Of a stretch of DNA of 64,000 nucleotides, positions 38,126 through 46,350 are shown piece by piece. The notes beneath the pieces were generated by a model, which searched no databases, was not told where the DNA came from, and saw only the letters and a program-made list of their open reading frames with translations. A program made the translations under genes and the position numbers. The DNA comes from Vibrio coralliilyticus (GTDB taxonomy: Bacteria > Pseudomonadota > Gammaproteobacteria > Enterobacterales > Vibrionaceae): NCBI RefSeq assembly GCF_024449095.1, contig NZ_CP024627.1:372001-436000 (forward strand), written 5' to 3'. Each line of letters begins with the position of its first letter. Within the stretch, counting starts at the first letter, position 1.

Positions 38126-39046
38126 ATGAAACCGACAAAAGAAATTTTAGCCGACATCCTGCAAGAGGTCAGGCCGCTTATCGGTCAGGGAAAAGTAGCC
38201 GATTATATTCCTGCGCTGGCCAAAGTTCCGGCTAATAAACTGGCAATTGCTGTCTTCACCAATAAGGGAGAAGTGATCAAAGCTGGTGACGCCGATGAAC
38301 CTTTTTCCATTCAGTCCATTTCTAAAGCGTTAAGTTTAACGTTAGCAATGGGATTATATACCCCTGATGAGATTTGGGCTCGGGTTGGCAAGGAGCCTTC
38401 TGGTCAGGCGTTTAACTCTCTGATTCAGCTAGAAATGGAGCAGGGGATTCCACGTAACCCTTTCATTAATGCTGGGGCAATAGTGGTTGCCGATTTGCTG
38501 CAAAGCCGCCTGTCTGCGCCGAGACAACGCTTGCTGGAGTTTGTCCGTCAACTGTCGGGCGATACTCATATCTGTTACGACAAGATAGTTGCAGCATCAG
38601 AGATGATGCACAGCGACCGCAATGCGGCGATTGCGTATCTGATGCGCTCTTTTGGCAACTTTGACAATGATGTAATCCCAGTACTGAATAACTACTTCCA
38701 TGCGTGTGCCTTGAAGATGAGCTGTGTCGATTTAGCGAAAACATTCAGCTATCTGGCTAATAAAGGCACTTCAGTGCAAACAGGCAAGCCTGTGGTGACG
38801 CCTACCCAAACCAAGCAGCTTAACGCTTTGCTGGCAACATGTGGCTTGTATGATGGCGCTGGTGAATTCGCCTACCGAGTCGGTATGCCAGGTAAGTCAG
38901 GTGTTGGTGGCGGGATTATCGCTATCGTACCGGGGGAGATGACGATTGCGGTTTGGTCTCCAGAGCTGGACCCTTCAGGTAACTCTCTCGCGGGGACCAG
39001 AGCACTAGAGTTACTCGCTGAGCGAATTGGCCGCTCGATATTCTAA
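38126..39046 (+). CDS. glsA: Glutaminase
   Basis: Converts glutamine to glutamate and ammonia. The 306-residue length and beta-lactamase-like fold signature (nucleophile Ser and Lys in [12 protein letters not shown], about residue 60) identify the serine-dependent glutaminase family, together with [11 protein letters not shown] and [13 protein letters not shown] near the C-terminus. It stands alone between two terminators. The AGGTAAG before the ATG is a usable Shine-Dalgarno. Confidence 0.95.
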   Translation: MKPTKEILADILQEVRPLIGQGKVADYIPALAKVPANKLAIAVFTNKGEVIKAGDADEPFSIQSISKALSLTLAMGLYTPDEIWARVGKEPSGQAFNSLIQLEMEQGIPRNPFINAGAIVVADLLQSRLSAPRQRLLEFVRQLSGDTHICYDKIVAASEMMHSDRNAAIAYLMRSFGNFDNDVIPVLNNYFHACALKMSCVDLAKTFSYLANKGTSVQTGKPVVTPTQTKQLNALLATCGLYDGAGEFAYRVGMPGKSGVGGGIIAIVPGEMTIAVWSPELDPSGNSLAGTRALELLAERIGRSIF

Positions 39047-39091
39047 ATTTTGCTCCGAGACAGCGGAGACAAGTTTGGAACGATGAAAAAC

Positions 39092-39121
39092 AAAAGGGTT
39101 GACCATATCGTCAACCCTTTA
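39092..39121. terminator. Bidirectional terminator between glsA and hemW
   Basis: AAAGGGTTGAC (39093-39103) pairs with GTCAACCCTTT (39110-39120), with A and T runs on both sides. It serves the two convergent genes. Confidence 0.88.
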
Positions 39122-39138
39122 AAATTTGTTCCAGCCTT

Positions 39139-40317
39139 TTATTCCTCTTCCGCCATAAACGCTTCGAGCAAATCGTTAAGGAACAGCTTTCCTTTTTCAG
39201 TGATTTGCCAATGCGTATCAGACTCGCTGAGGTATTGCATCTCTTTCGCCCAGTCGATGGTTTCCTGAATCGATTCAAAACCCAAGCCAGTTGTATCCAA
39301 GAAGTCTTGCTTTGGGCAGGCTTCCATCAAACGGAACCGGTTCATAAAGAATTCGAAAGGGCGATCTTCGCTAGCGACATCGGCTTCACTGTCTAGGTAG
39401 GGCTTCACCATATTCTGATATGCAGCCAGATAGCCTCTCGGGTGCTTGACCTTAGTCGTACGGATGATACGTCCATCAGCGAAACTGAGTTTGCCATGCG
39501 AGCCACAGCCAATACCGAGATAGTCACCAAAGCGCCAATAGTTGAGATTATGCTGGCATTGATACTCTGGTTTACTGTAGCCGGAGATTTCGTACTGAAC
39601 GTAACCCGCTTCAGCCAGCTTTTGGTGGCCGAGCTCAAAAATGTCCCACAAGTCATCATCGTCGGGCAGAACAGGCGGCTTGTAGTGGAACATGGTATTG
39701 GGCTCAATAGTGAGCTGATACCAAGAAAGATGTGGCGGGTTAAGCTCAATCGCCTTCTCCAGATCCGCGAGTGCTTGCTCTACGGTTTGGTCTGGCAGAC
39801 CGTGCATTAAATCAAGGTTAAAGCTGTTTAAGCCAATCTTGTGAGCCAGTTTCGCGGCATTGACGGCTTCATCCTGACCATGGATGCGCCCTAGACGTTC
39901 GAGCTTCTGCTGTTCGAAGCTCTGCACACCAATCGAAATTCTCGTCACACCCGCTTTGCGATACCCAGCGAAGCGCTCCGCTTCAATCGTGCCCGGGTTG
40001 GCTTCCATGGTGATTTCAATCTCGTCTTTAAACGCGATTCTTTTTTCTATGCCAGCAAGTAAATCAGCGATTCCTTGTGCTGAGATGAGACTTGGCGTCC
40101 CTCCACCGATAAATATGGAGTGGAGTGTCCGTGGGTTGGTTTTAAGCTGATAACGCTCGATATCAGTATCAAGGTCCTCCAGCAGAGCAGCGATGTACTC
40201 CTGCTCTGGGATGTCGGCTTTTAACGCGTGCGAGTTAAAGTCGCAATACGGACATTTTTGTACACACCAAGGAATGTGGACATAAAGACTCAGCGCTGGT
40301 GGAATCAATTGACTCAT
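39139..40317 (-). CDS. hemW: Radical SAM heme chaperone HemW
   Basis: A 392-residue radical SAM protein with the cluster motif C-x3-C-x2-C (WCVQKCPYCDF). Such proteins were once annotated as oxygen-independent coproporphyrinogen oxidase but lack key HemN residues and instead bind and deliver heme. GGGTPSLI and NLDLMHGLPDQT are typical. Its ATG directly abuts the rdgB stop codon, so the two are co-translated. Confidence 0.94.
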   Translation of the reverse strand: MSQLIPPALSLYVHIPWCVQKCPYCDFNSHALKADIPEQEYIAALLEDLDTDIERYQLKTNPRTLHSIFIGGGTPSLISAQGIADLLAGIEKRIAFKDEIEITMEANPGTIEAERFAGYRKAGVTRISIGVQSFEQQKLERLGRIHGQDEAVNAAKLAHKIGLNSFNLDLMHGLPDQTVEQALADLEKAIELNPPHLSWYQLTIEPNTMFHYKPPVLPDDDDLWDIFELGHQKLAEAGYVQYEISGYSKPEYQCQHNLNYWRFGDYLGIGCGSHGKLSFADGRIIRTTKVKHPRGYLAAYQNMVKPYLDSEADVASEDRPFEFFMNRFRLMEACPKQDFLDTTGLGFESIQETIDWAKEMQYLSESDTHWQITEKGKLFLNDLLEAFMAEEE

Positions 40318-40920
40318 TTATTGCTGCTCAGAAAGTGTCGCAAACAACTGCTTAAGCGCTTTACCACGGTGAGAAAGTTGCTTTTTACGTGTTGGTTCAA
40401 GCTCAGCCGATGCGCAGTTATCTTCTGGAACGAAGAAAACCGGATCGTAACCAAAACCATTGTCGCCCTGAGCTTCAGTCAGAATACGGCCTTCCCACTT
40501 ACCGTGGCAGACGATCGGCGTTGGATCTAATTCGTGACGCATCAGCACTAACACACAATGGAAGCGTGCGGTACGTTGCTCCTGCGGCACGCCCTGCATT
40601 GCATCGAGCAGCTTTTCCAGATTTTGCTGGTCACTTGCGCCTTCTCCGGCATAACGTGCAGAGTAGATGCCCGGAGCTCCTTTTAGGAAGTCGACTTCAA
40701 GGCCTGAATCGTCGGCAATTGCAGCTAATCCAGTTTCTTTCGCTGCGTGACGCGCCTTGATGATGGCGTTTTCAATAAATGTTGTGCCAGTTTCAGCAAC
40801 CTCTGAGACATTAAATTCGCTTTGTGCCACGACATCGAAACCGAAATCCGCCAGCAGATCGGCCATCTCACGAACCTTGCCCTGATTACCTGTCGCTAGA
40901 ACAATTTTTTGTGCATTCAT
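40318..40920 (-). CDS. rdgB: XTP/dITP pyrophosphatase RdgB
   Basis: Removes non-canonical purine nucleotides (ITP, dITP, XTP) from the pool. The 200-residue protein has the HAM1 signature: [12 protein letters not shown] at the N-terminus, ADDSGLEVD, and the GNNGFGYDP-like segment [12 protein letters not shown]. It lies between the DUF4426 gene and hemW, a common order in Vibrio. Confidence 0.96.
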   Translation of the reverse strand: MNAQKIVLATGNQGKVREMADLLADFGFDVVAQSEFNVSEVAETGTTFIENAIIKARHAAKETGLAAIADDSGLEVDFLKGAPGIYSARYAGEGASDQQNLEKLLDAMQGVPQEQRTARFHCVLVLMRHELDPTPIVCHGKWEGRILTEAQGDNGFGYDPVFFVPEDNCASAELEPTRKKQLSHRGKALKQLFATLSEQQ

Positions 40921-40959
40921 AATCTTGTTTGTGCCTATATTGGTAAGGCTATTTAGCCG

Positions 40960-41391
40960 TTACTCTTCCACGTAAAATTTCTGGGTGAACTTTAATCTGC
41001 CCGTGCCTTTATTACCAGCATTAACGTCAATGTCGAATGTCAGATTTTCCTCTTCCGAAATAGGGAATTCAGCGAGGTAATAAATCGCAGAGCCTTCTTT
41101 AATTTCGCGGAACTCAAGTGTCTTAGTTTGGCCGATTAAGTTTTTCGCGCTGCCACTAACTTTCGCGGTTATGGCCGGTTTACCAGCCTGATAATTGTCT
41201 AACACACTGATATTAATGATCGCTGAGTAGCCGTTTCGTTTTAGTTTGTAACTACGAGCAACTTGAGGAGTTAAGAAAGTCGAGTTAAACGCGGAGTAGT
41301 GAACTTCGACATCTTTAATAGTTTTAAACTGATCCGCCCAAGCTGGAAGAGCTAGAACACTCGCTAGCGCTAATGTGATCCATTTTTTCAT
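40960..41391 (-). CDS. DUF4426 periplasmic protein
   Basis: A 143-residue protein of unknown function with a signal peptide (MKKWITLALASVLALPAWA) and a beta-rich body. The pattern VEVHYSAFNSTFLTPQVARSY near the mature N-terminus is typical of DUF4426. In many gammaproteobacteria this family lies near metW/rdgB. Here its upstream side borders the accessory island. It is probably first in a leftward run with rdgB and hemW. Confidence 0.85.
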   Translation of the reverse strand: MKKWITLALASVLALPAWADQFKTIKDVEVHYSAFNSTFLTPQVARSYKLKRNGYSAIINISVLDNYQAGKPAITAKVSGSAKNLIGQTKTLEFREIKEGSAIYYLAEFPISEEENLTFDIDVNAGNKGTGRLKFTQKFYVEE

Positions 41392-41508
41392 TGTGCTTCC
41401 TTAAGGATTGACTACAGAGGAAAAGCAGCGCGAATCATCTTGCTTCGTGCTGGTTGTTTTACACCTGATCATACGTTTGGATCTTCATGCTGTGAAGGTT
41501 TTTAGGTG

Positions 41509-41700
41509 ATGAATAGCGACTTAGACCAACCGTCCACGCAAAAAGGGAACGCCCTGCTGGGGCAGGTGTGGCCTTAGCGACTCCCTGAACTGATTACCGC
41601 GAGTATCACGGCAGAAGATGTGCAATACGGCGGCATCATCGGCACGGCCATTCCAGTAGCGATGGGGTTATGGGAAACCTTCCGTAATGAGTTCATCTAG
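41509..41700 (+). pseudogene. Decayed phage-like small membrane protein, in-frame amber stop
   Basis: The frame starting at ATG 41509 encodes MNSDLDQPSTQKGNALLGQ, hits TAG at 41575-41577, and stays open in the same frame to 41700 (ITAEDVQYGGIIGTAIPVAM, then GLWETFRNEFI). The second half has a membrane-like segment. The open frame on both sides of one stop suggests a recently broken gene. The style recalls small proteins of phage lysis cassettes, but I cannot name the family. It is on the opposite strand to its neighbours, in the 449-bp gap 41392-41840. Confidence 0.45.
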
Positions 41701-41702
41701 AT

Positions 41703-41822
41703 ATGGTCGAGCGGCTGCAATACCTCAACTCAATGGGGCTTTCACCGTCGATGCTGCTGATTGTCGCCATATTCTGGCGACGCAATGAGCGTATCATCCG
41801 CTTGGAAACAAAAGTGTTTTAA
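41703..41822 (+). CDS. Short phage-like membrane peptide (39 aa)
   Basis: ATG 41703 to TAA 41822 encodes a 39-residue peptide with a membrane stretch (SMLLIVAIFW) followed by RRNERIIRLETKVF, a charged tail like those of small phage accessory proteins. It starts 2 bases after the broken frame 41509-41700, as in a paired cassette. No good Shine-Dalgarno is visible, so it may be a dead remnant. Confidence 0.4.
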   Translation: MVERLQYLNSMGLSPSMLLIVAIFWRRNERIIRLETKVF

Positions 41823-41840
41823 ACTTTGTAGTATCTGGTG

Positions 41841-42278
41841 TTAATGCTTTTCGACTAATATATATATGTCGCTATCGAAGCCAAAAGAACGATGATTTTC
41901 TTTGGTATGACTGTACTCATAACCTGCTGACTCTAAAAAGTTTATCTCGAACTTTTTAAAAACAAAACCAACTAACATCATAAGACAAAGTGCGATAATG
42001 CTAATGACACTTAGTGTTTTTGGAGAATATATTTCCCACAGTTCAAGTGGCGTTCTCATTCGTTTTCGATTAAGGACCAAAAAAGGAATTGTATATGCGA
42101 ACAAGAATAGTGTTACTACGATGACAACCCCATCACTATAACTAATTTTTACTTCGTTTACTTGTCCATGCATGCTTAACACGAGCTCCATAATTATAAA
42201 GCGATATATTGTGTATGCAAAAAAACACGTAACCAAAAAACCAAGTATCATAGATATGTATCTATACTTCTGTGGCAA
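41841..42278 (-). CDS. Putative immunity protein, third paralog
   Basis: A 145-residue protein with three predicted membrane helices (about residues 8-30, 49-69 and 89-107) and a conserved hydrophilic tail (GYEYSHTKENHRSFGFDSDI). It is clearly paralogous to the genes at 42299 and 44306: MPQxYRYxxMIxG start, SYSDGV, PFLVLNR, LELWEIY, and the tail. Its strand and position behind the toxin-like gene suggest membrane immunity to a membrane-acting effector; that function is inferred. The 3' flank (CTTTGTA..ATC..GGTGTTAATGCTTTT) also matches the 44306 copy, so the duplication extended past the gene. Confidence 0.6.
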   Translation of the reverse strand: MPQKYRYISMILGFLVTCFFAYTIYRFIIMELVLSMHGQVNEVKISYSDGVVIVVTLFLFAYTIPFLVLNRKRMRTPLELWEIYSPKTLSVISIIALCLMMLVGFVFKKFEINFLESAGYEYSHTKENHRSFGFDSDIYILVEKH

Positions 42279-42298
42279 TGTTATTTCCCCATCTTTAT

Positions 42299-42730
42299 CT
42301 ATTCTGTTAGCACATAGATATCAGTATCGAAGCCCAAAGCACGATGATTCTCTTTAGTATGGCTGTACTCATAACCTGATGAACTTAGATGTTTAACCTC
42401 TATTTTTTTATATACAAACCCTATGAGTAAGGTGAGCCCTAAAGCTCCCATAGTTGCAATACTCATAGATTTGGCACTATACATTTCCCATAGTTCTAAT
42501 GGTTGGCGCTTACGATGCCGATTTAAGTACAAAAATGGCACTATGTATGTGAACAAGAAAAATGTGACTCCTATTAACACGCCATCCCCATAGCTGACTC
42601 TTATTTCGTCGACTTGTTCGCGGATCCCGTTTATGAAGTCCATATAAACGTAGTTATACGAGGCATAGGCAAAAAAGAATGCCACAAAAAGACCTAGAAT
42701 CATGCACAAATATCTATACTGCTGTGGCAA
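42299..42730 (-). CDS. Putative immunity protein, second paralog
   Basis: A 143-residue three-helix membrane protein, paralogous to 41841 and 44306 but the most divergent of the three (FVAFFFAYASYNYV, VPFLYLNRHRKRQPLELWEMY, tail GYEYSHTKENHRALGFDTDI). It lies 20 bp upstream of the third paralog on the same strand. Divergence may reflect protection against a different effector variant. The role is inferred from context. Confidence 0.6.
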   Translation of the reverse strand: MPQQYRYLCMILGLFVAFFFAYASYNYVYMDFINGIREQVDEIRVSYGDGVLIGVTFFLFTYIVPFLYLNRHRKRQPLELWEMYSAKSMSIATMGALGLTLLIGFVYKKIEVKHLSSSGYEYSHTKENHRALGFDTDIYVLTE

Positions 42731-42830
42731 CCTTTAATTCCTCTGTTATTTTTCATCTACGGTGAATTGCTCGAAAATAGCCCCACAAATTTTCGTTTGA
42801 CTTGAAGCTAAAGAGTTTTAAGACAAAGCC

Positions 42831-42843
42831 CACTTCGATAGCG
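42831..42843. repeat. Left target-site duplication of the IS4-type element
   Basis: CACTTCGATAGCG is repeated exactly at 44274-44286 on the other side of the element. The bases just outside differ, so the duplication is 13 bp. Confidence 0.88.
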
Positions 42844-44273
42844 CAACGTAGTTCACTTAAGAGGAGCCGCGTAGCGATTAACAGGGTATCGGGTCTTTGA
42901 TATTTTTACCGCCCTAGGCCGATTTGGCTTAGGGCGTTTGTCTATAAAGAGGATAGATAAATCTCCTCGAAGGCTCTTTAAGCGTTTCGGCGTGTTACCT
43001 AAAGACACCGCTTTACTCATCATTTTGAGCTGGCTGGCTATAAATTGGCAAGCGTACTTAAAGCTGATTTCATTAGGTAAGCGTCCGTGTTCAACGGCAG
43101 CTTGACTAGCCTCTCGTCTCACCAAGTTATAACCAAGTAATAACCCCCACAGCTCTTGATAGACGAGTTCGACTGTTTTGCTTCTCAACACTAAAGCGTT
43201 GTGTTGCATTGAGCTCTTGATGTCACGATAACCTAATTCGATTTCCCATCTTTCATGATAAAGCTCTGCCACAGATTGAGCGTCATACAGCTCTCTAGGA
43301 AGCGAGGTAAACACCGTTTTGGATTTACCTTGAACCTCATAACTGACGGCTCTGACTGTCCATTTTTCTGGAAGACGAGGATTCTTTTTACGAGCTTGCG
43401 GTGAGACCTTCATCTCCACAAGCATGTCACTGCTTTCTTTATCATCCAGTAGAGTATATTTGACTCCTTTCTTTGCAGGGAGAAGCCAGTGTCTATTTAT
43501 TCCACTGTTTTTCAGAGAAAGGAGTAAATCTGCACCATAAAAACCTTTATCCAGTAACGTCACTGAGTTGTCTGGTAGAGCGTTGATGAAAGGCATCGCT
43601 AGAGGAATTTCACCTCGGCGATACGGGCTTATCGCCGCATCAACGATGACATGAGAGCGAACATTCATCATAGTCACAACTCTCAATACTGGATGAGGTG
43701 TTTGTCTGTTGCTAGACGTATTTCCAGAGCCAAAATGTTCCCTCAATTCTGGTGTGTCAGCCGTTCTAAAAAGAGCGCCATCGACAGCAAAAACTTGTAA
43801 GCCTTGCCATGCATCATCAGGGTATCGCTCAAGCCCCCACGTTTTCCCACATTGCTTAAACAGCCATTCGGGTGCTGCTTTGCCTAAGCGTTGTCTTGCT
43901 TGGGTTAAGGCGCTCTTTGCCAATAGCTCTTCATCAGCCAAACCGTCAGCACAGACATTCATTCTTCGAGCGACTTCGGCAATGGGTTCATTGCGGAAAA
44001 AAGCCATACCCACAATCAGCCACAACACCATATCGCTCGGTAATCGGCGTCGACGGATAGTCGCTTTATCGGACAGTGAGGCTGCTTTAGCTACCCACGC
44101 ATCGGGAATGTGTTCAGAAAAGGTGGTGAGTTGGGCAACATCAACAGGGTTTTCTTCAAGGAAGTCGGCAAAGAAGTGTTGAATAGACATAAAAAATCGG
44201 AAACCTATAAACAGATTTCCGATTGTCTCTCATCATAAGGATCGGTCAACCGATCCTTATCTGATCTACATTG
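42844..44273 (-). mobile_element. IS4-family insertion sequence, complete
   Basis: A 1430-bp element bounded by 18-bp imperfect inverted repeats with 14 of 18 matches: left CAACGTAGTTCACTTAAG, right (reverse complement) CAATGTAGATCAGATAAG. The length, the GATCAG-like ends and the subterminal palindrome (GGATCGGTCAACCGATCC) match IS4. It is flanked by a 13-bp target duplication and its transposase is intact, so it may be active and recent. It separates immunity paralogs 1 and 2. Confidence 0.92.
42853..44190 (-). CDS. IS4-family transposase
   Basis: A 445-residue DDE transposase with an intact IS4 Y-(2)-R-(3)-E-(6)-K signature (YHERWEIELGYRDIK), catalytic Asp candidates in FAVDGALFR and TLLDKGFYGADL, and the N-terminal IS4 domain. 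Its stop codon lies inside the left inverted repeat and the start is 83 bp from the right end. It reads in the same direction as the surrounding cassette. Confidence 0.95.
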   Translation of the reverse strand: MSIQHFFADFLEENPVDVAQLTTFSEHIPDAWVAKAASLSDKATIRRRRLPSDMVLWLIVGMAFFRNEPIAEVARRMNVCADGLADEELLAKSALTQARQRLGKAAPEWLFKQCGKTWGLERYPDDAWQGLQVFAVDGALFRTADTPELREHFGSGNTSSNRQTPHPVLRVVTMMNVRSHVIVDAAISPYRRGEIPLAMPFINALPDNSVTLLDKGFYGADLLLSLKNSGINRHWLLPAKKGVKYTLLDDKESSDMLVEMKVSPQARKKNPRLPEKWTVRAVSYEVQGKSKTVFTSLPRELYDAQSVAELYHERWEIELGYRDIKSSMQHNALVLRSKTVELVYQELWGLLLGYNLVRREASQAAVEHGRLPNEISFKYACQFIASQLKMMSKAVSLGNTPKRLKSLRGDLSILFIDKRPKPNRPRAVKISKTRYPVNRYAAPLK

Positions 44274-44286
44274 CACTTCGATAGCG
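44274..44286. repeat. Right target-site duplication of the IS4-type element
   Basis: The second copy of CACTTCGATAGCG. Rejoining the two sides restores ACAAAGCCC-loop-GGGCTTTGT, a perfect 9-bp hairpin whose loop was the insertion site. Confidence 0.88.
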
Positions 44287-44305
44287 GGCTTTGTAATATC
44301 AGGTG

Positions 44306-44743
44306 TTAATGCTTTTCAGCTAATACATATATGTCAGTATCGAAGCCAAAAGAACGATGATTTTCTTTAGTGTGACTATATTCATACCCTTTTTCAATCA
44401 GATAACTAACTTCAAATTTCTTATATAAGAAGCCCGTGAGAAGGATAATGCTGAATGCTATTGTAGCTACTATGTTGACGGTCCTTACGCGATAAATTTC
44501 CCATAGCTCTAAAGGCTCCTTAACCCGATGCCTATTTAGAACCAAAAAAGGAATAATGTAAGTGAATAGAAAAAAGGTAGCCATTATCATAACACCATCA
44601 CTGTAACTCACTTTTATCTCAGGTACGCCGTCTTGAGCACCCCATATAGTATCTCTAATGACAAAGATATAACTGGTATAAGCAAAAAAGCATGTAACGA
44701 AAAAGCCGATAATCATGCAGAAATATCTATATCTCTGTGGCAC
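44306..44743 (-). CDS. Putative immunity protein next to the toxin, first paralog
   Basis: A 145-residue membrane protein with three predicted helices and tail GYEYSHTKENHRSFGFDTDI, paralogous to 42299 and 41841. Its start overlaps the end of the toxin-like gene by 17 bases, the tight coupling expected of a cognate immunity gene. The function is inferred: membrane-embedded neutraliser of the adjacent effector. Confidence 0.68.
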   Translation of the reverse strand: MPQRYRYFCMIIGFFVTCFFAYTSYIFVIRDTIWGAQDGVPEIKVSYSDGVMIMATFFLFTYIIPFLVLNRHRVKEPLELWEIYRVRTVNIVATIAFSIILLTGFLYKKFEVSYLIEKGYEYSHTKENHRSFGFDTDIYVLAEKH

Positions 44744-45743
44744 TTCTTAATTCCTCTGTAATCTTATTTTCGACCTCGAACCTATCAAATATAGAGTCAA
44801 CAATCATAGCAATAGTAATAGCAATAAGGGCTGTCAGTAAAATTGGCATGCTTGAAGAAATCACAAATAAAGCAAGTGCACTTGTTACACCGAGTTTAAG
44901 GAGTTCTGTTCCTACTGAACCATACCAATCTACCATGTGGTATTCGTCATTGTTAACAAGTTGCTCTGTCGCCAACGCTGCGCTGATTATAATTGTTAAC
45001 GCTCCAGCTTTAATAGCACCGCGAATTTTAGTGTTTCTAGCGAACCCCAATTGTTGGATTTTCGGATTATCCATTGTGTAAGGGTGATTTTTCTTGATAT
45101 TGATGCCATTGACTGTTGCATAGTGCATTTTACTGTCATTCCATACACTTGATATGACGATGGCAGCTTTACCATTTTTTGTCTTAGTTTCTTTGGCGAC
45201 TATTCCAAGGCTTCCCAATGCTCTAGAAAGGAAAACTGCATGAAGTACTTCTGTTCCGTTATCCAAATAGCCTTTGATTTTATTGATAGTTTCTAAAACA
45301 TCAGCACCAAAAGTTTTCCCATCCTCTGTCATGGCTGTCCAGTTGTTCACCGTATAAACCATGGCATCCCAAACAGTCATAATTTGCACCTGAGTGTGGT
45401 TACGCTCAAGTGTTTCTTTTAGCTTGTCAGTAATGTCCTTTTCTCCTTCAGGGGCTAAAGGATTATATGGCGGCCACGCCATGTTTGATTGTGTTTCTGC
45501 AAAAGCAGTCTGTTGGGGTGAAGGTGTTGCAGGTGCAGCACTAGATGATTCAGCAATACGGTTTATTCTCTTGGCTTCTAAAGCTTGGCTCGCTGGTGAC
45601 TTTATTGGGTTACGCTGCATCGTCTTGGCAACGCCTTGTTGAGACTCGTATAGAGAAACAGCCTCATCATAGCTCACTGAGGTACTGTGACTTTTCCAGT
45701 AGGCGGACGTTGGGGGTGGGAATGGATATTCAGGTTTATGCAT
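44727..45743 (-). CDS. Putative type VI secretion effector with membrane-disrupting C-terminus
   Basis: A 338-residue protein without a signal peptide. An N-terminal segment (residues 1-45, PEYPFPPPTSAYW then SYDEAVSLYESQQG) is followed by a Ser/Ala/Pro/Gln-rich linker (about 60-100), a helical middle domain (101-235) and a C-terminal region with hydrophobic helices (about 243-259 and 283-315) separated by a polar segment. This recalls the Tme family of membrane-disrupting Vibrio T6SS effectors, which I recall carry an N-terminal RIX domain; the N-terminus here could be such a domain. No enzyme motif is visible. Gene order effector then overlapping membrane immunity supports the call. No T6SS structural genes are in the window, so it would be an orphan cargo effector. 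Confidence 0.6.
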   Translation of the reverse strand: MHKPEYPFPPPTSAYWKSHSTSVSYDEAVSLYESQQGVAKTMQRNPIKSPASQALEAKRINRIAESSSAAPATPSPQQTAFAETQSNMAWPPYNPLAPEGEKDITDKLKETLERNHTQVQIMTVWDAMVYTVNNWTAMTEDGKTFGADVLETINKIKGYLDNGTEVLHAVFLSRALGSLGIVAKETKTKNGKAAIVISSVWNDSKMHYATVNGINIKKNHPYTMDNPKIQQLGFARNTKIRGAIKAGALTIIISAALATEQLVNNDEYHMVDWYGSVGTELLKLGVTSALALFVISSSMPILLTALIAITIAMIVDSIFDRFEVENKITEELRSATEI

Positions 45744-46059
45744 TTAAAAAAGAACAAAAGGTTATCAACAGTAATTTGAATCCTACCAGTGCCTCATAGT
45801 ATTTCTGAGGTATTCAGTTGTTAATTAGCATAATTTTTTGAAAATTGAGTGATGATCAAAAAACATCCGAATACTAATGTTCAATAACTTAATAACTATG
45901 GAGTTACCAGTATTCGTTCTAAGCAATTCTATAATTAGAAACGTTACTTATTTTCAGTAAGTGTCATTACATAAAAATGACCAAGTGCTTCTGTGTATTT
46001 GTGTGCCCGTGGTCTTATTTGGTTATACATTTTCAATGTTTTTATAAATAAAAAGACCA
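45744..46059. other. AT-rich intergenic region upstream of the putative effector
   Basis: This 316-bp gap holds no open reading frame of note. It is AT-richer than the flanks, as often seen at the edge of acquired DNA, and must contain the promoter for the leftward effector cassette. I could not pick one promoter with confidence. The right end contains the yggU terminator. Confidence 0.5.
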
Positions 46060-46077
46060 TCACAGGATGGCCTTTAT
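46047..46077 (-). terminator. Terminator overlapping the end of yggU
   Basis: GACCATC/GATGGCC stem (one G-U pair) with an ACAG loop is followed on the minus strand by a U-rich tract. The stem includes the last codons and the stop of yggU (TGA at 46060-46062), so the coding end doubles as the terminator. It insulates the island from the proC run. Confidence 0.75.
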
Positions 46078-46350
46078 TGTTTCGGGGATATGAGTTGGGG
46101 ACTGGATTCGGACTTGTTTATGTCGCCCGAGTTCCCCTTTCTCTATGGTGACTAGCCCTTTTGCTACTTTGAACTGTTTGGACAGATATTTGCTCAGGTG
46201 AGCGTTGGCTTTTCCGTCTACAGGCGGGGCTGTGATGGCGATTTTTATTTCATCGCCATGCAGCCCAATCAGCTTATCTCTGCTTGCTTTGGGCTGAATG
46301 TAGAGCCTGAGTAGGAGATCATCACCTTCTAACCAAGCGGCTTTTGCCAT
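46060..46350 (-). CDS. yggU: DUF167 family protein YggU
   Basis: A 96-residue conserved protein of unknown function ([25 protein letters not shown], then [20 protein letters not shown], the DUF167 hallmark). The start at 46350 overlaps the yggT stop by one base; an ATG 15 bases upstream would lie inside yggT and is less likely. It is the last gene of yggS-proC-yggT-yggU. Confidence 0.92.
   Translation of the reverse strand: MAKAAWLEGDDLLLRLYIQPKASRDKLIGLHGDEIKIAITAPPVDGKANAHLSKYLSKQFKVAKGLVTIEKGELGRHKQVRIQSPTHIPETIKAIL

Noticed and set aside
42799..44300. Group II intron or composite transposon around the IS
   Set aside because: Only one IS copy with its own inverted repeats and a 13-bp duplication is present; no second copy flanks the effector genes.
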